From positions 1-42,833 of the forward strand of contig CAIPEB010000622.1 in NCBI GenBank assembly GCA_903863885.1: a stretch of DNA of 42,833 nucleotides, written 5' to 3'. This stretch comes from an uncultured Planctomycetaceae bacterium. Lineage in GTDB: Bacteria > Planctomycetota > Planctomycetia > Pirellulales > Pirellulaceae. Under the pieces are notes generated by a model. The model saw only the letters and a list, made by a program, of their open reading frames with translations, had not been told where the DNA came from and did no database searches. Both the position numbers and the translations under genes were made by a program. Each line of letters begins with the position of its first letter. Position 1 is the stretch's first letter. Below are positions 39,516 to 42,833 of the stretch, one piece after another.

Positions 39516-40316
39516 TCACTGCGGCTTGGCTTGCAGTTCCGGCTCGCCGCCCCGTCGGCCGCTGTAATCGTCCGCCTGCGAAAAATCGGGCGTCTCGTCG
39601 AATTTCGTACCTGGCAGGACGACGATCTCACCGTGCGTCTGGCTCTGCTCCGCACGGACGCAATGATGACGAACGAGTTCGAGAATCGCGAGAAACACCC
39701 CGATCATTGCCGACTTGTGCATCCCGGGCTCGAACATCTGGGACATGCAGACCGATTCTCCCGCCTGCAACCGGGCATGAATTCGATACATGTGGACCTG
39801 GATCGGCGTGCCGTCGTAGACAATGCTCGCCGGCTGCGTGGCGTTGTTGTCGCGCATGATGCGGCCAAAGGCGCTTACCAGATCCCATAGCTCCAGTTCC
39901 TGAATCGGCTGATCGACAGGCTCCACGCGGCGCGGCGGCACATCGTCGGCCAGGCGGGCACAACGCTGCTGCCACGAACGGCTGCGTTCGTCCAGCATGC
40001 TCGCCGCGTCCTTGTACTTCTTGTACTCGAGCAGCCGTTCGACAAGCTCCTCGCGCGGATCCTCCAGCACCTCGGTTTCCTCGTCGACCACCGGCAGCAC
40101 CAGCTGCGACTTAATCTCCAGCAGCAGGCTGGCCATTTCGACAAAATCCCCGACGTCATCGACGTCCATCACCTGGAGCAGGGATAGGTACTCGAGGTAC
40201 TGGTCCGTGATCCGGGCGACTGGAATGTCGAGCAAATCCACCTCATCCTTTCGGGCAAGGTAGAGCAGGAGATCCAGGGGACCCCGATACGCATCCAGGT
40301 TGATTCGAAAACCCAT
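39516..40316 (-). CDS. scpA: Segregation and condensation protein A
   Basis: The protein has 266 residues. It is the kleisin subunit of the bacterial SMC-ScpAB condensin. Typical features are the N-terminal YRGPLDLLLYLARKDEVDL, then ITDQYLEYL, then FVEMASLLLEIKSQLVLP, and a C-terminal winged-helix segment with FLAILELVRH. A Gly/Glu/Gln tail follows. The ATG at 40316 is immediately followed by the conserved start; the ribosome site is weak. The usual partner scpB is not in the window. It heads a three-gene minus-strand unit. With topoisomerase VI in the same window it marks chromosome-maintenance content, although the two are not co-transcribed. Confidence 0.95.
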   Translation of the reverse strand: MGFRINLDAYRGPLDLLLYLARKDEVDLLDIPVARITDQYLEYLSLLQVMDVDDVGDFVEMASLLLEIKSQLVLPVVDEETEVLEDPREELVERLLEYKKYKDAASMLDERSRSWQQRCARLADDVPPRRVEPVDQPIQELELWDLVSAFGRIMRDNNATQPASIVYDGTPIQVHMYRIHARLQAGESVCMSQMFEPGMHKSAMIGVFLAILELVRHHCVRAEQSQTHGEIVVLPGTKFDETPDFSQADDYSGRRGGEPELQAKPQ

Positions 40317-40663
40317 TCGCCGCTCGCCGGATTGGTCGCAACTAACGCCCCGCCCATTCCGACTAAGGTTACATCTTCCGGCGAGGAACCAAAAGGTGAA
40401 ACTTGCGAGAACCGAATCCCGGCCCTGAACCGCATCTCGGCCGTCGCCGCAGTTCCTGATTGCAGACCGTTCGCGGCAACCGGACGGACGGCGGTAAATT
40501 GCTAGATGGCGGCGAGTTGGCGCCTCTGTTAGACTAAGCACGTTATGCACGATCCGCTCCGCTTCGGTCGCGATTCTCGCAGGGCTGCGGAGCCAGGGGG
40601 CACACATGTCGCGCGCAGCATCCCTTCGTCAGTAACGACACGCAATTGCGATAGGTTTCCCGA
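40317..40663. other. Divergent intergenic region scpA / pentapeptide gene
   Basis: This 347-bp region holds no gene that I can support. It must contain promoters for both directions. Candidate hexamers are TTGGCG (40517-40522) and TAAATT (40495-40500), but none forms a well-spaced pair. I see no repeat or strong hairpin. Confidence 0.6.
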
Positions 40664-41287
40664 ATGATCGAAATCAAACACAGAGAAACCGGCGAGGTTC
40701 TGCTGAAGGTCAACGGCGATAGCTTGGCGGATCAGAAACTGGAAGGTGCCAAGTTGGCGCGCGCTAATCTGACGGGAATGAATCTGGCCGGTCTCCGCAT
40801 GGCACGGATCAATCTCAACGGAGCCGACCTGTCGAACGCCAACCTGACGGGAGCCGACCTTGAAAGCGCGCTGCTGGCCGAAACGGTTTTCGATCACGCG
40901 AACATGACCAAGGTCAACATGACGGACGCGATCGCGACGGGGGCCAGTCTTCGCGACGCGACCCTGTCGCAGGGTATTCTCCGCTATGCCCGGATGCAGA
41001 ACGCGGACCTGACCGGCGCGGATCTGTCGGGCGCCGACCTGAGTATGGCCGATCTGCGAGCGAACCTGAACAACGCGAATCTGACCAAGGCCGACCTCCG
41101 CGGCACCAATCTGGCGGGAGCCAACCTGACCGGAGCGGATCTCACCCGTGCCAACATGCACGAGGCCAAGTTGATGAATGCGGTACTGGCCCGAGCGAAG
41201 ATGGAAGGGGCCATCGGGCCGAGCGGCAAGCCCTTCGGGCAGACGGCGCGCAAGCCGCCTCGCCCCTGGTGGAAGTTCTGGGGCTGA
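40664..41287 (+). CDS. Pentapeptide-repeat protein
   Basis: The protein has 207 residues. After about 25 residues it consists of roughly 30 consecutive A(D/N)LxX-type pentapeptides, e.g. ANLTGADLESALLAE and ADLTGADLSGADLSMADL, which form a right-handed quadrilateral beta-helix. A short tail with KPPRPWWKFWG closes it. Some such proteins (Qnr, MfpA) mimic DNA and protect gyrase, others are structural. There is no Qnr-like loop or signal peptide, so no specific role can be claimed. The aromatic-basic end WWKFWG may be a membrane contact. The gene diverges from scpA and is followed 198 bp later by ilvH, which has its own promoter. Confidence 0.92.
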   Translation: MIEIKHRETGEVLLKVNGDSLADQKLEGAKLARANLTGMNLAGLRMARINLNGADLSNANLTGADLESALLAETVFDHANMTKVNMTDAIATGASLRDATLSQGILRYARMQNADLTGADLSGADLSMADLRANLNNANLTKADLRGTNLAGANLTGADLTRANMHEAKLMNAVLARAKMEGAIGPSGKPFGQTARKPPRPWWKFWG

Positions 41288-41420
41288 ATCGCCTCCGCGC
41301 GCAACCCCCCGCCGCTGATCCGTCGCGTCTGCGTCGCTTTCCGCCCCGGCGGCGACTCCGCTGAAGAGTAATTGCCCTGCGACATTGGCGGCACGACTGC
41401 TCCGCCCGGATCGCTGCCCC

Positions 41421-41449
41421 TTGTCCCTCTCGGCAACGGCGACTATCAT
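41421..41449 (+). promoter_or_regulatory. Promoter of ilvH-ilvC
   Basis: TTGTCC (41421-41426) and TATCAT (41444-41449) are separated by exactly 17 bp, matching 4 and 5 of 6 consensus bases. The start near 41456 is about 30 nt before the ilvH ATG, too short for a leader-peptide attenuator. Confidence 0.5.
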
Positions 41450-41485
41450 GCCGCTTTCCCTTGAAGCTGTTGGAGTTACGTAGCA

Positions 41486-42007
41486 ATGCGCCACGTGTTG
41501 TCCGCCCTGGTCCAGAACGTGCCCGGCGTGCTCGCACACATCTCCGGCATGCTCGCGTCACGCGGCTACAACATCGATTCGCTCGCAGTTGGGGAAACCG
41601 AGAATCCCCAGCTGTCCCGGATGACGTTTGTCGTCGTCGGCGACGATCGGGTGCTCGAGCAGGTGCGCAAGCAGCTTGAGAAGATCGTCACGGTGGTGCA
41701 AGTCGACGATATCAGTTCCCAGAACTACGTCGAGCGCGACCTGATGCTGCTCAAGGTGAAAGCGCCTGCCGGAGGTAGCCGCACCGAGATACGGGAACTG
41801 GTGGAGATCTTCCGCGGACGAATCGTCGACGTGGGAGCCGACGAAGTGATGATCGAGATTTCCGGCCGCGAAACCAAGATCGAGGCCTTCATCGATCGGA
41901 TGCGGCCATACGGTATTTCCGAGCTGGTCCGGACGGGACGGATCGCCATGGTGCGAAGCGGCGCGTCAATTCCCGCCCCTGGCACCGGCTCCGTTTCCGC
42001 TCAATGA
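41486..42007 (+). CDS. ilvH: Acetolactate synthase small (regulatory) subunit
   Basis: The protein has 173 residues, the normal size. It is the regulatory subunit of acetohydroxyacid synthase, the first common enzyme of valine, leucine and isoleucine synthesis, and mediates valine feedback. The N-terminal ACT domain starts VLSALVQNVPGVLAHISGML, followed by SRGYNIDSLAVGETE. The C-terminal domain has RDLMLLKVKAP and GRIVDVGADEVMIEISG. The large subunit (ilvB/ilvI) is not in the window. It lies 42 bp before ilvC, a common pairing. Confidence 0.97.
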   Translation: MRHVLSALVQNVPGVLAHISGMLASRGYNIDSLAVGETENPQLSRMTFVVVGDDRVLEQVRKQLEKIVTVVQVDDISSQNYVERDLMLLKVKAPAGGSRTEIRELVEIFRGRIVDVGADEVMIEISGRETKIEAFIDRMRPYGISELVRTGRIAMVRSGASIPAPGTGSVSAQ

Positions 42008-42049
42008 GTTCTATTTGCAAGTTTGTTGAACAGGAGTCTGAGTAAACCT

Positions 42050-42833
42050 ATGGTCGCCAAGATCTACTACGACAACGATGCCGATCTGTCCCTGCTGAAA
42101 GACAAGACGATTGCGATTCTGGGTTATGGGTCGCAAGGTCACGCTCAGGCCCTGAATCTGCGCGACAGCGGCTGCAATGTCATCATCAGCGAACTGCCGG
42201 GCAGCCCCAACTATGACTTGGCCGTTTCCCACGGTTTCAAGCCCCTGCCCACCGACGAGGCGGCCAAACAGGGTCAGATCATCCAGATGCTGCTTCCGGA
42301 CGAGATCCAGGGCGACGTCTACCAGAAGTACGTGCGCGAACACCTGCAACCGGGCGACATTCTCCTGTGCTCGCACGGCTTCAACATTCACTTCGGCCAG
42401 ATCGTACCGCCCAAGGGCGTCGATGCGATGATGGTCGCCCCGAAGGGGCCCGGCCATCTGGTGCGCAGCGAATTCGAGCGGGGCGGCGGCGTGCCCTGCC
42501 TGCTCGCGGTCAGCGAAGGCGCGTCCGACCTGACGCGCAAGATCGGCCTGGCGTACGCCAAAGGGATCGGCGGGACGCGGGGCGGCGTGATCGAAACAAC
42601 GTTTGCCGAGGAAACGGAAACCGATCTTTTCGGTGAGCAGGTCGTGCTGTGCGGCGGTGTCAGCGAACTGGTGAAGGCTGCCTTCGATACGCTGGTCGAA
42701 GCCGGCTACCAGCCGGAAATGGCCTACTTCGAGTGCCTGCACGAGCTCAAACTGATCGTCGACCTGATGTACGAGGGCGGCATCGCCCGGATGAACTACT
42801 CGGTGTCGGACACCGCGGAGTTCGGCGGGTACC
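42050..42833 (+). CDS. ilvC: Ketol-acid reductoisomerase, 5' part (3' truncated)
   Basis: About 261 codons are present; the frame runs off the window end, and the full protein is usually 330-340 residues (class I). It converts acetolactate or acetohydroxybutyrate to the dihydroxy acid with NADPH and magnesium. The N-terminal Rossmann motif is [17 protein letters not shown], followed by [13 protein letters not shown] and [15 protein letters not shown] of the all-helical domain with magnesium-binding acidic residues. The start is ATG 42050; AGGAG lies about 13 nt upstream, a rather long spacing. The gene should continue for about 220 bp beyond the window. Confidence 0.97.
   Translation, partial: MVAKIYYDNDADLSLLKDKTIAILGYGSQGHAQALNLRDSGCNVIISELPGSPNYDLAVSHGFKPLPTDEAAKQGQIIQMLLPDEIQGDVYQKYVREHLQPGDILLCSHGFNIHFGQIVPPKGVDAMMVAPKGPGHLVRSEFERGGGVPCLLAVSEGASDLTRKIGLAYAKGIGGTRGGVIETTFAEETETDLFGEQVVLCGGVSELVKAAFDTLVEAGYQPEMAYFECLHELKLIVDLMYEGGIARMNYSVSDTAEFGGY

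Noticed and set aside
40664-41287. Qnr-type quinolone-resistance protein
   Set aside because: The repeat is uninterrupted, lacks the Qnr loops, and the basic aromatic tail is different; only the fold is shared.
42828-42833. GGTACC at the window end as a cloning junction
   Set aside because: A single six-base site is expected by chance; the ilvC frame is continuous up to it.

Overview
The window looks like chromosomal DNA of a planctomycete, or a close relative in the PVC group. The sequence is GC-rich and gene-dense, with many TTG and GTG starts. It carries several gene types I associate with planctomycetes: a BshC-like orphan, small secreted Tyr/Pro-rich proteins, a receiver-HATPase/STAS regulator pair and a VWA/ExbBD/TPR operon. 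Housekeeping genes (folD, cysI, miaB, fmt, def, hemW, scpA, ilvH, ilvC) are scattered through it. I see no phage, insertion sequence, tRNA, rRNA or CRISPR array. Two genes are cut by the window edges: the 3' part of a Nif3-family gene at the start and the 5' part of ilvC at the end.

Layout. 1-1662: Nif3 end, then a minus-strand pair encoding a receiver-HATPase protein and a STAS protein. 1663-5778: a strong promoter with a perfect dyad drives a family 2 glycosyltransferase, a BshC-like protein and an Eis-like acetyltransferase. 5795-9064: folD and cysI diverge. 9182-14543: an ABC-2 exporter (ATPase plus a permease with a beta-propeller-like insert) diverges from a sensor kinase/response regulator pair; three 21-bp repeats lie between them. 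14609-18044: minus-strand translation cluster def-fmt-small membrane protein-miaB. 18220-24728: six-gene operon (TonB-like VWA protein, TPR protein, ExbB, ExbD, ExbD, large TPR protein). 24729-26570: small membrane ORF, tandem repeats, a strong terminator, two small secreted proteins and the top6B leader. 26571-29874: DNA topoisomerase VI subunits B and A. 30005-33369: DedA-like protein, a 104-residue orphan and a PQQ/WD40-like secreted protein. 33370-37401: a 1343-residue orphan. 37417-40316: minus-strand scpA-RNase Z-like-hemW. 40664-42833: pentapeptide-repeat protein, ilvH, ilvC.

The most interesting system is the 18.2-24.7 kb operon. The VWA protein begins with a single membrane helix carrying the Ser-x3-His pattern of TonB, and it is co-transcribed with a complete ExbB/ExbD/ExbD motor and two TPR proteins. 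I infer a proton-motive-force machine in which a VWA domain replaces the TonB C-terminal domain. Next in interest are an intact topoisomerase VI operon in a bacterium, the 1343-residue orphan, and a promoter whose -10 box sits inside a perfect 10+10 bp inverted repeat. All family calls are by reading motifs; no database search was run.
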